Source of the DNA: Vampirovibrio chlorellavorus
Lineage (GTDB): Bacteria > Cyanobacteriota > Vampirovibrionia > Vampirovibrionales > Vampirovibrionaceae
Direction: 5' to 3'
Assembly (NCBI GenBank): GCA_903866275.1
Contig: CAIPMU010000011.1
Location: 186,001 to 250,000, forward strand
DNA length: 64,000 nucleotides
Of the stretch, positions 25,082-34,804 are shown in pieces (position 1 is the first letter of the stretch; the number at the start of each line of letters is the position of its first letter). A model generated the notes under the pieces. It saw nothing but the letters and a program-made list of their open reading frames with translations. It was not told the DNA's origin and did no database searches. The position numbers and the translations under genes are program-made.

Positions 25082-26368
25082 TTAATTACTTTTCGCCGCC
25101 TGTTTCAGGATTTCTCCCTTCAGCTCCATGGAGCCCTGGGTAACGACTGACTCCCCGGCCTTCAGGCCTTCCAGCACTTCGGTATTAAGACCTTCGCTTA
25201 AGCCTGTGACCACCCGTCGCTCTTCGTATCGATGCGGGCCAATGGGGACATACACGTAATTGTTATCCCCATTACGCTGCAAAGCGGTACCTGGAATCAT
25301 CAAGGCTTTTTTCTGCCCCAGCTGAATGGCCACCCGAGCGAACATATTCGGCTTCAATAACAACTGGCGATTCAGCACCTCGGAATGAATTTCCAGCGTG
25401 CGGGCCTGAGGGTCCAGCATGGTGTCGATAAAACTCACCCGACCCTCAAACGTGCGATTGGCCAGACTATCCAGTGTGACCCGAACCCGTTGTTGCAAAT
25501 GCACAGCTTCCAGATCCCGCTCATAAATATCGCCCACCAGCCACACCTTACTGAGATCGGCAATGGTGAATAATTCCTTATTGGAATCCACCAGTTCACC
25601 CGGATTGACGTTCCGGTTGATTAAAATCCCGTCTCGAGCGGCACGCAGGGTGATATAAGGATAAATCCGATTCTGGGCAACCAGTTTAAGGGTCATATTC
25701 GCAGGCGCCCCATACAAACTTAACCGGGACTGATAGGTCATCATCAAGGCCTGCTGCTTGATTTGCAGTGCCTCAATACTGGCCTGATCTTTTTCATACT
25801 GAGCGCGCGCCATTTCCATATCCGCCCGCGCAGATATTTTATCCGCAAAGAGCTGAGTCTCACGCTGGTATGCGGCCTTACTCAAATCCAACTGGACTTT
25901 GGCCTGATACAAATCAGCCTTGTTTTGCAAGTATTGTTGCAAAAAGTCCGTCTCCAACTGACCAATCTGATCAGAACGAATCCAGGCAAGCAACTGCCCC
26001 TGACGCACCGACTGCCCGATGGTCACCGGCACACTAACGGCCTGTCCTCGCACCGGGCTGTAGGTATGTCCCATTAAATTAGTAATCGCCTGAACCTGAC
26101 CGGTAGTTTGCAAAATATTACTAACCATGCCCCACTGGACTGGCGCCAATCTGAGCTGAATATTATCCTCCTGGGCGGGCGTTAAAACAACACTGGATGG
26201 CTCATTACTGGCCAGCTCTGTCCGGGAAGGCACAACCGGAATGACCACACCACCGCCACAACCCGTTAATAACAAACCCGCAAGCATTACACCAAGAAAA
26301 GCGCTCAGCACGCGCGGATTCGCCAAGCAGAAAACCCGTTGATACGTTGTTAAATCGCTATACATCAT
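25082..26368 (-). CDS. RND efflux periplasmic adaptor (CzcB/CusB-type lipoprotein)
   Basis: 428 residues. An N-terminal hydrophobic segment ends in LLLTGC, a lipobox, so the adaptor is anchored to the inner membrane facing the periplasm. The order is a lipoyl-like half domain (about 95-115), an alpha-helical hairpin (about 125-190), the second lipoyl half (DGILINRNVNPGELV), and a beta-barrel/membrane-proximal region. It links the RND pump to an outer-membrane channel. The start at 26368 has GGAG six bases upstream and overlaps the pump gene by 11 bases, so both are translationally coupled. An upstream ATG at 26407 is less likely. Confidence 0.9.
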   Translation of the reverse strand: MMYSDLTTYQRVFCLANPRVLSAFLGVMLAGLLLTGCGGGVVIPVVPSRTELASNEPSSVVLTPAQEDNIQLRLAPVQWGMVSNILQTTGQVQAITNLMGHTYSPVRGQAVSVPVTIGQSVRQGQLLAWIRSDQIGQLETDFLQQYLQNKADLYQAKVQLDLSKAAYQRETQLFADKISARADMEMARAQYEKDQASIEALQIKQQALMMTYQSRLSLYGAPANMTLKLVAQNRIYPYITLRAARDGILINRNVNPGELVDSNKELFTIADLSKVWLVGDIYERDLEAVHLQQRVRVTLDSLANRTFEGRVSFIDTMLDPQARTLEIHSEVLNRQLLLKPNMFARVAIQLGQKKALMIPGTALQRNGDNNYVYVPIGPHRYEERRVVTGLSEGLNTEVLEGLKAGESVVTQGSMELKGEILKQAAKSN

Positions 26369-29300
26369 GATCATCTCCAGACTGTTTTTGGGCGGACTCT
26401 GTCCCAAGTCCGTAAGATTTATTTTGATTCACCAGATAGTAAATCACCGGAATGGCAAAAATCGTGAGCGTTGTGGCAGTAAGCAGACCACCAATAATCA
26501 CAATGGCGAACGGTTTTTGACTCTGTGAACCGATACCGTTGGACAGTGCCGCCGGAATTAACCCGAGAATGGCCACCGTGCCCGCCATAATCACCGGCCG
26601 GATTTTGATTCCGGCGCCTTTAACCGACGCCATATACGGGGACATTCCCTGCTGGGCCAACTGCTTGATATAGGACAGAATTACCACACCGTTTTGCACC
26701 GATACGCCCATTGCCGCAATAAACCCAACCCCGGCGGAAACCGAAAAATAGGTGTGCGTCAGCCACATGGCGCCAATCCCCCCAATCATGGTCAGCGGAA
26801 TGGGAGACATGCAGATCAGCGCCTCGGGCAAATTTCCAAAGGTAAAAAACAGCAGCAGGAAAATCGCCAGAATGGTCAGCGGAACAGCCACCGATAACCG
26901 TTCGTTAGCGCGTTGCTGATTTTCAAACTGCCCGCTCCACTTCAGGGTGTATCCGGTGGGCAAGGTAATATACTGACCAATCAGGCGTTTGGCATCACTA
27001 ACCACACTACCCAGATCCCGATCGCGCACGTTGCCTTTAATCACAATGACCCGAGAATTTTCCGAGCGATAAATGGTATTGGCACCCGTTTTGACTTTCA
27101 GGGTCGCCACTTCAGACAACGGAATCTGGGCATGGTTATTCGTCGTGATCAGTACATTTTGCAAGGCCTCTTTCGAAGAGCGGAAAGCTTTGTTAAAGCG
27201 CACACTCACGTTAAAGCGCTTCTCGCCTTCCAGAATTTGGGTGGCCACCTTACCGCCGACCGCCGTTTCAATCAGACTGGTAATATCATCCACGTTAATC
27301 CCGTAGCGATCCGCTTCCGGCCGGTTGACCTCCAGCTGATACTGCGGTTGCCCCACCAGCTTGTCCGCCGCCACATCTTTCATCCCCTGAACCCGGTTAA
27401 ACAACCGGGCAATTTGCACACCCAGCTTTTGCAAGGTCGCCAGATCATTTCCGTAGACTTTGACCACCACCTGGCCTTTTGCCCCGGCAATGGCTTCATC
27501 CACTCCGTCCTGTATATATTGGGAAAAATTGGTTAAAATACCGGGAATCACCGACAAATCCCTGGACATGGAGGCAATTAACTCCTCTTTGTCCTCGTGC
27601 CATTGTGGTCGCCATGTTTTTGCCAACTTTAAATCGACCAGAAACTCAATATTACTCGGACTATTGGGATCCGTCCCGTCATCAGGCGAACCCACCTGAG
27701 AAACCACGTTTTTAACCTCGGGGTAGTGCATCAGTTTCTCGCGCACTTCATTGGCGATGACCACGGACTTTTCCAGTGCCACACTGCCCGGCAAAACCGT
27801 CACCCGCAACCAGATATTCCCTTCATCCAGACTCGGCAAAAACTCTGTTCCAATCCCCAGAAACAACACCACACTGATCACCACCGGAATCGTCATCAGG
27901 CTCAAGGTAAGCTTGGGCCGCGCCAGCGCTTTCATGAGCAACGGATGGTAGACTTTTTCGACCCCCACAAACAGAGGGCTCTCCCGGTGTTTGATGGGCT
28001 GTTGTCCCAGCAGGAACCAGCACAGCACCGGAATAATCGTTAATGTGCAAATGACTGCACCCAGCAACGCGAAATTCATCGTAAACGCCAAAGGCCGAAA
28101 CAGTTTGCCTGCCACGCCATCAAAGGCAAAAATAGGCAAAAAGGCCACTGCAATAATCGCGGTGGCAAACAGAATAGGCCGTCCCACCTCCTGAGCGGAA
28201 CGTGCCACCAGGCCCAAGCGTTCCTGTGGCGTCATATTGTGCCCACGAGTCACCAACTCATGGTAGAGGTGCTCAACCATCACCACGGTACCATCCACAA
28301 TAATCCCGAAATCAACCGCCCCAAGACTGAGCAGGTTGGCGGGAATCCGAAACCCGTTGAGCAAGGTAAACGCAAACAGCAGGGCCAACGGAATCACGAT
28401 CGTGGCAATCAGCGCGGAACGCACCTCAAACAGAAAAAGCAGCAACACCACCGACACCAGAACAACCCCATCCAGCACGTTATGCCCGATAGTATCCAAA
28501 GTGCGCCGAATCAACTCCATCCGGTCATACAAGGGAACCAGCTTGACCCCGGCGGGCAAAGCGGCCTGAATCTGAGGCAAATGCTCATAGAGTTTCTCAA
28601 TGACCTGCGAGGGATTTTCCCCGCGCCGCATGAGTACAATGCCTTCAACCACATCCCCCCTGTTGTCTTTTCCCACCTGACCCATCCGCAGGTTCGGCGC
28701 AATGGCAATATCAGCCACATCCTGCACCCGAATGGGCGTGCCACTGGAAAAATTGGCAATCACCACGTTTTTCAGATCATCGACACCCCGCAACAAGCCC
28801 AGACCGCGAACCACATAGGCCTCGCCGTTCTTCACAATATAATTACCACCCGTGGTGGTATTCGATTCCTTGATGGCCTTGAAAACATCCAGCACAGTCA
28901 GGTTATAGGCTTTCAACCGCCCCGGATCAACGCTCACCTGATAGGTTTTAACAGGGCCTCCAAAACTGGTGACATCAATGACGCCCGGTATTTGCCGGAA
29001 GGCTTTCTCCATCTGCCAATCCTGCAAAGCTTTCAGTGTCATGGGGTTAAAATACTTGGATTCCAGCGTATAGCGGTAAATTTCCCCAATGGGCGAGGCA
29101 TCCGGATCCAGCTGCGGCCTGGCATCATCAGGAATATCAGCGCCTTTCAGCCTTTCCAGAACCTGCTGACGGGCGCGAAAACTTTCCGTGCCTTCCTCAA
29201 ACGTGACGTAAATCACCGACAACCCAAACAGCGAAGCGGATCGCAGATTGGTTTCTCCCGGAATACCGTTCAGCTCCTTTTCCAGAGGAATTGTCACCAA

Positions 29301-29501
29301 ACGCTCCACTTCTTCGGAGCCTTTGCCGGGGTACAACGTAATAATTCGCACCAGTGGATTGGTAAAATCCGGATACGCTTCCAGAGACAAGGTCTGATAG
29401 GCAAAGATCCCGATCGCAATCATGAGGAGCCCAAAAAACAAAGTGATATAGCGATGTTTCAGGGTCGCAGAAATCAGGCCATTCAAACTCAGGTTTTTCA
29501 T
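26358..29501 (-). CDS. czcA: Heavy-metal RND efflux pump (CzcA family)
   Basis: 1047-residue proton-driven pump with twelve helices and two large periplasmic loops, expelling divalent or monovalent metal ions. The TM4 motif DFGIIVDGTVVMVEH carries D397, D403 and E410, the pattern of the HME1/CzcA-type (Zn/Co/Cd) pumps and not the A-x-x-E pattern of CusA; CusA methionine ligands were not evident. It is coupled to the adaptor gene. No outer-membrane factor (CzcC/TolC-like) lies in the window. The gene begins 4 bases after the small exported protein upstream. Metal preference is inferred from the motif. Confidence 0.92.
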   Translation of the reverse strand: MKNLSLNGLISATLKHRYITLFFGLLMIAIGIFAYQTLSLEAYPDFTNPLVRIITLYPGKGSEEVERLVTIPLEKELNGIPGETNLRSASLFGLSVIYVTFEEGTESFRARQQVLERLKGADIPDDARPQLDPDASPIGEIYRYTLESKYFNPMTLKALQDWQMEKAFRQIPGVIDVTSFGGPVKTYQVSVDPGRLKAYNLTVLDVFKAIKESNTTTGGNYIVKNGEAYVVRGLGLLRGVDDLKNVVIANFSSGTPIRVQDVADIAIAPNLRMGQVGKDNRGDVVEGIVLMRRGENPSQVIEKLYEHLPQIQAALPAGVKLVPLYDRMELIRRTLDTIGHNVLDGVVLVSVVLLLFLFEVRSALIATIVIPLALLFAFTLLNGFRIPANLLSLGAVDFGIIVDGTVVMVEHLYHELVTRGHNMTPQERLGLVARSAQEVGRPILFATAIIAVAFLPIFAFDGVAGKLFRPLAFTMNFALLGAVICTLTIIPVLCWFLLGQQPIKHRESPLFVGVEKVYHPLLMKALARPKLTLSLMTIPVVISVVLFLGIGTEFLPSLDEGNIWLRVTVLPGSVALEKSVVIANEVREKLMHYPEVKNVVSQVGSPDDGTDPNSPSNIEFLVDLKLAKTWRPQWHEDKEELIASMSRDLSVIPGILTNFSQYIQDGVDEAIAGAKGQVVVKVYGNDLATLQKLGVQIARLFNRVQGMKDVAADKLVGQPQYQLEVNRPEADRYGINVDDITSLIETAVGGKVATQILEGEKRFNVSVRFNKAFRSSKEALQNVLITTNNHAQIPLSEVATLKVKTGANTIYRSENSRVIVIKGNVRDRDLGSVVSDAKRLIGQYITLPTGYTLKWSGQFENQQRANERLSVAVPLTILAIFLLLFFTFGNLPEALICMSPIPLTMIGGIGAMWLTHTYFSVSAGVGFIAAMGVSVQNGVVILSYIKQLAQQGMSPYMASVKGAGIKIRPVIMAGTVAILGLIPAALSNGIGSQSQKPFAIVIIGGLLTATTLTIFAIPVIYYLVNQNKSYGLGTESAQKQSGDDHDV

Positions 29502-29505
29502 AACG

Positions 29506-29964
29506 TCAGTTTTTCATCTCATGATTAAAGTCGAGGCGACGGCTAACTGCCTTTTCAAGGGCTGAGCCTGCCTTGTGCTCATCCAATACGGAGTGTGCAT
29601 AGCCCTGACGAATCTGCTGAAGCTGCTCTTGTCCAACAATAACATTATTCAGCCCTGTTTTACCAGCCTGATCACTCTTTTGCACCGGATGCAACGCCGC
29701 ATGAGAAACGGGCAACAAATGATAAACGTACAGATAACAATTATCTCGTGTTCCGTTAAACACAAGCAAGACATCATAGTTATTACTCATCAGCTGTTGT
29801 TGTATCGCGTTGAGTTGCCATTCGGATAGTTCCGCAAGGGTGCCCGCCTGCCGAATCACCACGGAGCCAGCCAAAGCAGGAAGAAATGCCCACAGATACA
29901 GCAACCCGAACAGAGCAGCAACCCGTTTTAAATACAACAAAATCATCTTGCCCCAATTATGCAT
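29506..29964 (-). CDS. Exported hypothetical protein, first gene of the efflux operon
   Basis: 152 residues with a signal peptide (about 1-32, ending ALAG). The remainder is mixed and contains a single Cys (DNCYLYVYHLLP). A AGGA seven bases before the ATG is a good ribosome binding site; another ATG at 29946 is in frame. It lies 4 bases before czcA, so it is probably co-translated and acts in the periplasm with the pump. No known family is recognised. Confidence 0.65.
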   Translation of the reverse strand: MHNWGKMILLYLKRVAALFGLLYLWAFLPALAGSVVIRQAGTLAELSEWQLNAIQQQLMSNNYDVLLVFNGTRDNCYLYVYHLLPVSHAALHPVQKSDQAGKTGLNNVIVGQEQLQQIRQGYAHSVLDEHKAGSALEKAVSRRLDFNHEMKN

Positions 29965-29990
29965 CGCTCGATCCTGTCGCTATTACAGGT

Positions 29991-30019
29991 TTAATACAAC
30001 TCGCCGGGAGAACGGTAAA
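29991..30019 (-). promoter_or_regulatory. Candidate promoter of the efflux operon
   Basis: On the minus strand TTTACC (30014-30019), a 17-base spacer, and TATTAA (29991-29996) predict a start near 29984. Apart from this and the hairpin at 30381-30418, the 613-base gap 29965-30577 holds no gene I can support. Confidence 0.4.
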
Positions 30020-30380
30020 CCGAAAACCCGTATTCACGTTGACTCAGGCAGTCCGTTTGTCAGGCCAGGCACGATTTGACTGCCTTAAAAACACCAAACG
30101 GCAACTGACAAGCCCTTCAAATAGCTGGACTTAGTCCGATGAACATCTACCAGTCTATGAGAGCACGCCTCCAGATAAAAGTGCTAATTTTGTAATATTT
30201 GATCTCAGAGAGGCTGGATAAGCAGGATCAACGATGCCAACTTTTTGCATTGCACCCGCTAAACTGATTCATTATTCCTCCCTGCCCTCGAAAAGCACTG
30301 TGCCAGTGTACCTATTGTCATCTCGCTTTTGAAGATCCTTACCCATCAAGGCTGCTCAGTCAACGGTTCAGCCTGCCAGA

Positions 30381-30418
30381 GACAAGGCAAAAGCCTGCAT
30401 TTCTCTGCTTGCCTTGTC
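30381..30418. repeat. Inverted repeat, possible RNA hairpin
   Basis: GACAAGGCAA (30381-30390) and TTGCCTTGTC (30409-30418) form a perfect 10-bp stem with an 18-base loop that can pair further. There is no U-run on either strand, so terminator function is doubtful. It is about 160 bases before the plus-strand membrane protein gene. Confidence 0.45.
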
Positions 30419-30577
30419 CATGTGGATTCGAAACTGTCCGCCGTTCATCCGTCTGTGCTACTATATTTTGCGTATTCTCAGTCGCATGAAAGTTATAGTC
30501 TAAGTCTCGTCCGCTGAGCGCAGGACATATGCCTTTATCACACGACATCAGCCCCAGCCCAGAATTACGACCCGCCA

Positions 30578-32245
30578 ATGAACAACCAGACCCATACCGG
30601 CCGGACCGTTATACCCTCTCGCCACTTGATGACCGCCCTGGTTTTCAGCCTGGGCCTCGCCCTCTTTGTTGAACACCGTATTTTCCTGGATCCATTTGCC
30701 CTGAATGATGACATTCGCAACCAAATTTACTGGCTGGCCCGGATCGTCAATCCCCACTTGTTTCCCGCAGATTATATTGCCAATTATTTCACGCAACCCC
30801 TGCTAATCGCTCCAGCCCTGCTGGCACTCTACAGTAGCCTTGCGCCTTGGCTAGCCCCCTTGACACTGAGTCAGTATCTGCCACTGGCGCTGGTGGTCAT
30901 CGCCACCTTCTTTCTGTTCAAATTTTGCAAGGCCGCACGTAATGCAGAATATGCCAGCTGGGTCTGTTATTGCTTTAATATTTCGGTCTGGCTTGTCAAA
31001 AATCTCTCCGGTGGTCTGCCACGCGCGTTCATTTACCCATTACTCTTTGCCTTGCTATGGGCGCTCCAGACGCGCCGCTGGTTTCTGGTCACCATCACCC
31101 TCTGGCTGAGTGCCCTGATTTACCCGCCCGTCTTAATGCTGGGCCTGGGTATTTTAATCGTGGAAATCATTCGAGCCCGAGGCCAAAAATCAGACGTCAT
31201 CCCGCGAGCCCAGTGCCTGGCGGTTTCTTTCCTGGGAATAATTGGTATTATCGGCACCCGACTGGGCTGGAGTACCGCCCCCACCCTCTACGGCCCGCTG
31301 ACCACAGACCGCATCGCACAACACATGCGCGATTTCTATTGGGGTGGACGAGTCGTACTGTATACCATGCCCTACGCCACCGAGCCGGGCTTTCCGCTCA
31401 ACTGGGTCATGCCCATCCTGCAGCGGCTCCCGCACCTCTACATCCTGATTCCGGTTCTGGTCTTTGGGGTGCTGCGACTCATTTATCTCCGCTGGTTCAA
31501 ACGTGCCATTGGCCCAGTCAAACTGCCACCCTTACTCGGCTCCTGTATCATAGCCTCTCTCTGCATGTATATTTTAGCCTGGCTTTTTCTCTTTTACCTC
31601 TACGTCCCTGAACGTTATCTGGAGTACACCCTGCTCATCCTCCCGGGCTTCATGCTGCCGGATCTGCTCCTGAATGCCCGTGCACGCTTAGCCAGGCATT
31701 CCCGGCGCATCACATTGGGCTTTCTCTTGTTCTCAATCACGATCAGCAGTTTCTTCTGGCGTGCAGACCTCATGCATATTCCCAACCGGGAAAAACAACT
31801 TTATGCTCATCTGAAAGGCCTACCCGCCCACAGCATGATGGCCGCTCCGCCCGGACTAGCCAACAACATTCCCCTGTTTGCCTCCCAAAGCGTCATGCTG
31901 AACAACGAAACCTACATTCCGTTTCACCAGGCCTATTTCCGCGAGATGAAAAGCAGACTTCACGACTGGCTTTTGGCCTATTACGCCACCGATCGTCAAC
32001 CCGTGGCCAGACTCATTCAAAAGTACCACCTGAGCTATCTCGTGCTGCAAACTGCTGATTTTAAACCCGGTATGCTGGATAAAGTCGAAAAGAAATCTTA
32101 CTATGCTTTCCCAACACCATTTTTCAAAGCACTCAAACAAGAGGACAGCAGCGCCTATTACCTTTTACGACTACCCACCAGCTGCATCACCTATCAAACC
32201 AGAATATTCAGGGTGATTGATACCAAACGCTGCGAATTTCCGTAA
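30578..32245 (+). CDS. Polytopic membrane protein, GT-C glycosyltransferase-like
   Basis: 555 residues with about ten to twelve membrane helices and a C-terminal soluble domain (about 410-555). The first loop after helix 1 holds an Asp pair (NDDIRNQIYW), the position where GT-C glycosyltransferases keep their catalytic carboxylates; the plan resembles uncharacterised polyprenyl-phosphate-sugar-dependent enzymes. No close family is recognised with confidence. It stands just before the polysaccharide locus on the same strand, separated by 350 bases, so a role in surface glycan assembly is likely but inferred. Confidence 0.65.
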   Translation: MNNQTHTGRTVIPSRHLMTALVFSLGLALFVEHRIFLDPFALNDDIRNQIYWLARIVNPHLFPADYIANYFTQPLLIAPALLALYSSLAPWLAPLTLSQYLPLALVVIATFFLFKFCKAARNAEYASWVCYCFNISVWLVKNLSGGLPRAFIYPLLFALLWALQTRRWFLVTITLWLSALIYPPVLMLGLGILIVEIIRARGQKSDVIPRAQCLAVSFLGIIGIIGTRLGWSTAPTLYGPLTTDRIAQHMRDFYWGGRVVLYTMPYATEPGFPLNWVMPILQRLPHLYILIPVLVFGVLRLIYLRWFKRAIGPVKLPPLLGSCIIASLCMYILAWLFLFYLYVPERYLEYTLLILPGFMLPDLLLNARARLARHSRRITLGFLLFSITISSFFWRADLMHIPNREKQLYAHLKGLPAHSMMAAPPGLANNIPLFASQSVMLNNETYIPFHQAYFREMKSRLHDWLLAYYATDRQPVARLIQKYHLSYLVLQTADFKPGMLDKVEKKSYYAFPTPFFKALKQEDSSAYYLLRLPTSCITYQTRIFRVIDTKRCEFP

Positions 32246-32268
32246 GAATCCTTCATTGGCCCGAAATT

Positions 32269-32496
32269 TCAATAATAATAACGCCGCTTTTTCCACTGAA
32301 AGCGCACATTCAGCATGCCTACCGTCACCAAAAAAATAATGATCATCTGATTAATAAAATCAGAGACATCATAATGATCGATCAACCATTCGAGCATGCG
32401 CGGGGACTCCATACTTTTGTTCGTGCTTAATAGAATAAAAACCATGCCGATTGCTATATTGCCTGTATGAGAAAAGGTCAACCCAAAGTCGTGCAT
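32269..32496 (-). CDS. Possible small membrane protein
   Basis: A 75-codon frame with two hydrophobic segments (IAIGMVFILLS and INQMIIIFLVTVGML) and a basic end (FQWKKRRYYY), which looks like a genuine two-helix protein. There is no ribosome binding site at the first ATG, and its position in the gap 32246-32595 between two plus-strand genes is unusual. A shorter start at the internal ATG of MVFILL is possible. Doubtful. Confidence 0.3.
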   Translation of the reverse strand: MHDFGLTFSHTGNIAIGMVFILLSTNKSMESPRMLEWLIDHYDVSDFINQMIIIFLVTVGMLNVRFQWKKRRYYY

Positions 32497-32504
32497 TTAC
32501 AGGA

Positions 32505-32512
32505 GGGGGGGG
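32505..32512. repeat. Poly-G tract (8 bases) upstream of the polysaccharide operon
   Basis: A run of eight G residues lies 83 bases before the GTG start of the exporter gene, in the 350-base gap 32246-32595 that should hold the operon promoter. I could not place a good -35/-10 pair. Such tracts can change length by slippage. Confidence 0.5.
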
Positions 32513-32595
32513 TAAGCATAACAAGACATACTGACAAAGGTGATTCTGTACCCATTTTCTCCCCTCGTTCATGATTCCCAACTCAGAGTAAGACG

Positions 32596-33711
32596 GTGCA
32601 TTCTGTGTTCAAGCAGGTTAACAAACGATTGCCACATTTACAGGCGGTTATGCTGCTCATGCTCGTCATGAACCCCTCCGTCTGGGCCTCGCAAGAGAGC
32701 CCGGCCAATCTCACGCCCCAGGATCAGGGTCATGTGGTACCCGTCAGCCTGTTCAAGGGGCATGTCAGCAATCAGCCCAGTCGATACATTCTGGGCCCCG
32801 GTGATAAACTGTCCATCAAGGTCAAGGATCTCGAAAAATTCAATCAGCAATTGACCATTCGCCCCGATGGCTACGCCAGCATTCAGCCCTATGGAGAAGT
32901 GTATATTGCCGGGCTAGACGTACAAGGCTTTCAGCAATGGCTCAGCGAAAAGTTCAAATTCTATCTGGTACACCCGGAAATTACCGTTGATATTGAGGAA
33001 ATGCGGCCCACACTGGTTTATGTGAGCGGCGCCGTCAACAAGCCCGGTACCTATCAGTTCCTCCGCAAAACCCTGAACGACGTGACGTACCAGGGCGACA
33101 ACGAAAACGTGGAGATTACCCTGTCGAATGTACTGGCCAAGGCCGGCGGCGTTAGCGAGTGGGCAGACATTGACCATATTGAAGTCGTGCATGCCGTGAC
33201 CAGCCAGGCGGAAACCTTCAACCTGAGGGAGTTGTTAGCTCAGGGTGAGGGCAAAGATCTCTGGCTGCTGCCCGGCGACTCCATCATCGTCCCGGCCCTG
33301 CCGCAACCCATGGATCAGGACACGTTTAAACTGATCAGTCGATCCACCTATTACAAGGGTAAATTCCCGGTCATAGTGCTAGGCGCAGTGCAAAAACAGG
33401 GCGAAGTACAGATTGATCCCAGTAACAACTCTCTCCATGCCGCATTAGCGCTGGCGGGTGGGTTCATCGAAAACGTGAGTAAACGCAACACCTTTCTGGT
33501 GGAGCGACCGGCCAATCACGGCGGGTTTAATCACTTTGTCGTAGACGGCAAAAAAGTACAATTCGCCCTACAACCCGGCGATGTTGTGTATGTCTCCGAC
33601 AATAAGCTGTCGCAGGTCGAACACGGGCTTCGTATCCTGGGCAGTGTGGTGCAACCCACTTACTTCAGTGGCGCCAGCATCCTTACCTTTTCCAAACTGA
33701 ACAAGCCATAG
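32596..33711 (+). CDS. Polysaccharide export protein (Wza/OPX family)
   Basis: 371 residues, with a signal peptide (about 1-31, ending VWA). The Poly_export domain (RYILGPGDKLSIKV, about 63-155) is followed by two SLBB beta-grasp domains (PTLVYVSGAVNKPGTYQF and FPVIVLGAVQKQGEVQI). Unlike E. coli Wza there is no lipobox cysteine, so it would be a non-lipidated, periplasmic or outer-membrane component, and the C-terminal barrel helix is not evident. The start is GTG at 32596. It heads a run of thirteen plus-strand genes spaced 30 bases or less or overlapping, the polysaccharide operon. Confidence 0.9.
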   Translation: MHSVFKQVNKRLPHLQAVMLLMLVMNPSVWASQESPANLTPQDQGHVVPVSLFKGHVSNQPSRYILGPGDKLSIKVKDLEKFNQQLTIRPDGYASIQPYGEVYIAGLDVQGFQQWLSEKFKFYLVHPEITVDIEEMRPTLVYVSGAVNKPGTYQFLRKTLNDVTYQGDNENVEITLSNVLAKAGGVSEWADIDHIEVVHAVTSQAETFNLRELLAQGEGKDLWLLPGDSIIVPALPQPMDQDTFKLISRSTYYKGKFPVIVLGAVQKQGEVQIDPSNNSLHAALALAGGFIENVSKRNTFLVERPANHGGFNHFVVDGKKVQFALQPGDVVYVSDNKLSQVEHGLRILGSVVQPTYFSGASILTFSKLNKP

Positions 33712-33724
33712 GATCAGACGACTA

Positions 33725-34774
33725 ATGCTCTATCCCATCATCTTATCCGGCGGCTTTGGAGGACGTCTTTGGCCGGTTTCAAGAGTCAACATGCCCAAAC
33801 AGTTTCTCTCACTGGTTACAGAAAAAAGCCTGCTGCAAGAAACGGTGATCCGCTTGAAAGGCATCCCGAATATGGCCTTACCCACTCTGGTTTGCAATGA
33901 ACGGCACCGCTTTATCGCTGCCGAACAATTGCGCGCCATCGGCACCAGCGCCCGCAAGATTTTTCTCGAACCTGAGAGTCGGGACACGGCTCCGGCCATT
34001 GCAGTGGCCGCCCAGGACGCCTTGAACGAGTGCCCGGACGCGCTCCTGCTGGTGCTTCCCTCGGATCATTCCATCCTGAATATTCCCAGCCTGCATAACG
34101 CCATTCAGGAAGCCCTTCCACTGGCCAACCAAGGCTATATCATGACCTTCGGCATTTTGCCCAATGCACCCAAAACCAGCTATGGATACATTCAGCAAGG
34201 TCCCAGTGTAAAAGATAACACCCGATACCATCATGTGGCCCGCTTTGTGGAAAAGCCAGACAAAGCCACCGCGCAGTACTATCTTAAATCCAAAGAATAC
34301 CTTTGGAACAGTGGCATTTTTATGTTTCGGGCTGACAGTCTGCTGGCAGAACTCAACGTCCATGCCCCGGAAATTGCACTGCTCAGTAACATTGCCCTCA
34401 ACGGTGCACGCGAGGATACCGACTTTTGCTGGCTGGAGCAATCCGCCTTCCATGCTTGCCCCACCCTCTCCATCGACTATGCCCTGATGGAAAAAACCAA
34501 ACAGGCCGTGGTGGTGCCCGTCGATATGGGCTGGAGCGATGTGGGCTCCTGGGGTGCTTTATGGGAAGTCGTTTCCAAGGACGCGCAAGGCAACGTCACC
34601 AAAGGACACGTGCATCTCAAAGACGTCACCAATTGCTATATCAAATCCGACAAGGAAATTGTCGCGGCCATCGGCCTCAAGGATCTAATCATCATAGACA
34701 CCGAAGACGCTCTGCTCATCACCCATCGAAACAATGAGCAGGAAGTTAAAACCGTGTTCAAAAAATTAATGTAA
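33725..34774 (+). CDS. manC: Mannose-1-phosphate guanylyltransferase
   Basis: 349 residues making GDP-mannose from mannose-1-phosphate and GTP. The pyrophosphorylase signature is GGFGGRLWP (9-17); most homologues have GGSGTRLWP. FVEKPDKA and WNSGIFMFRAD are the sugar-binding loops. The cupin-type phosphomannose isomerase domain found at the C-terminus of bifunctional ManC/AlgA proteins is missing, so this is the short, single-function form. It supplies the substrate of the next two enzymes. Confidence 0.93.
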   Translation: MLYPIILSGGFGGRLWPVSRVNMPKQFLSLVTEKSLLQETVIRLKGIPNMALPTLVCNERHRFIAAEQLRAIGTSARKIFLEPESRDTAPAIAVAAQDALNECPDALLLVLPSDHSILNIPSLHNAIQEALPLANQGYIMTFGILPNAPKTSYGYIQQGPSVKDNTRYHHVARFVEKPDKATAQYYLKSKEYLWNSGIFMFRADSLLAELNVHAPEIALLSNIALNGAREDTDFCWLEQSAFHACPTLSIDYALMEKTKQAVVVPVDMGWSDVGSWGALWEVVSKDAQGNVTKGHVHLKDVTNCYIKSDKEIVAAIGLKDLIIIDTEDALLITHRNNEQEVKTVFKKLM

Positions 34775-34804
34775 CCCCGGAAAGGCAAAAGGGTTTCTCA
34801 CTCT

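Noticed and set aside
28239-29528. Long plus-strand frame (429 codons) opposite czcA
   Set aside because: Antisense to a clear RND pump; His/Gln/Asn-rich composition without any domain.
30329-30517. 62-codon frame in the gap before the GT-C-like gene
   Set aside because: Starts with TTG without a ribosome binding site and runs across the inverted repeat; composition is not protein-like.
32513-32595. JUMPstart/ops element before the polysaccharide operon
   Set aside because: The GGCGGTAG core is not present in this region.
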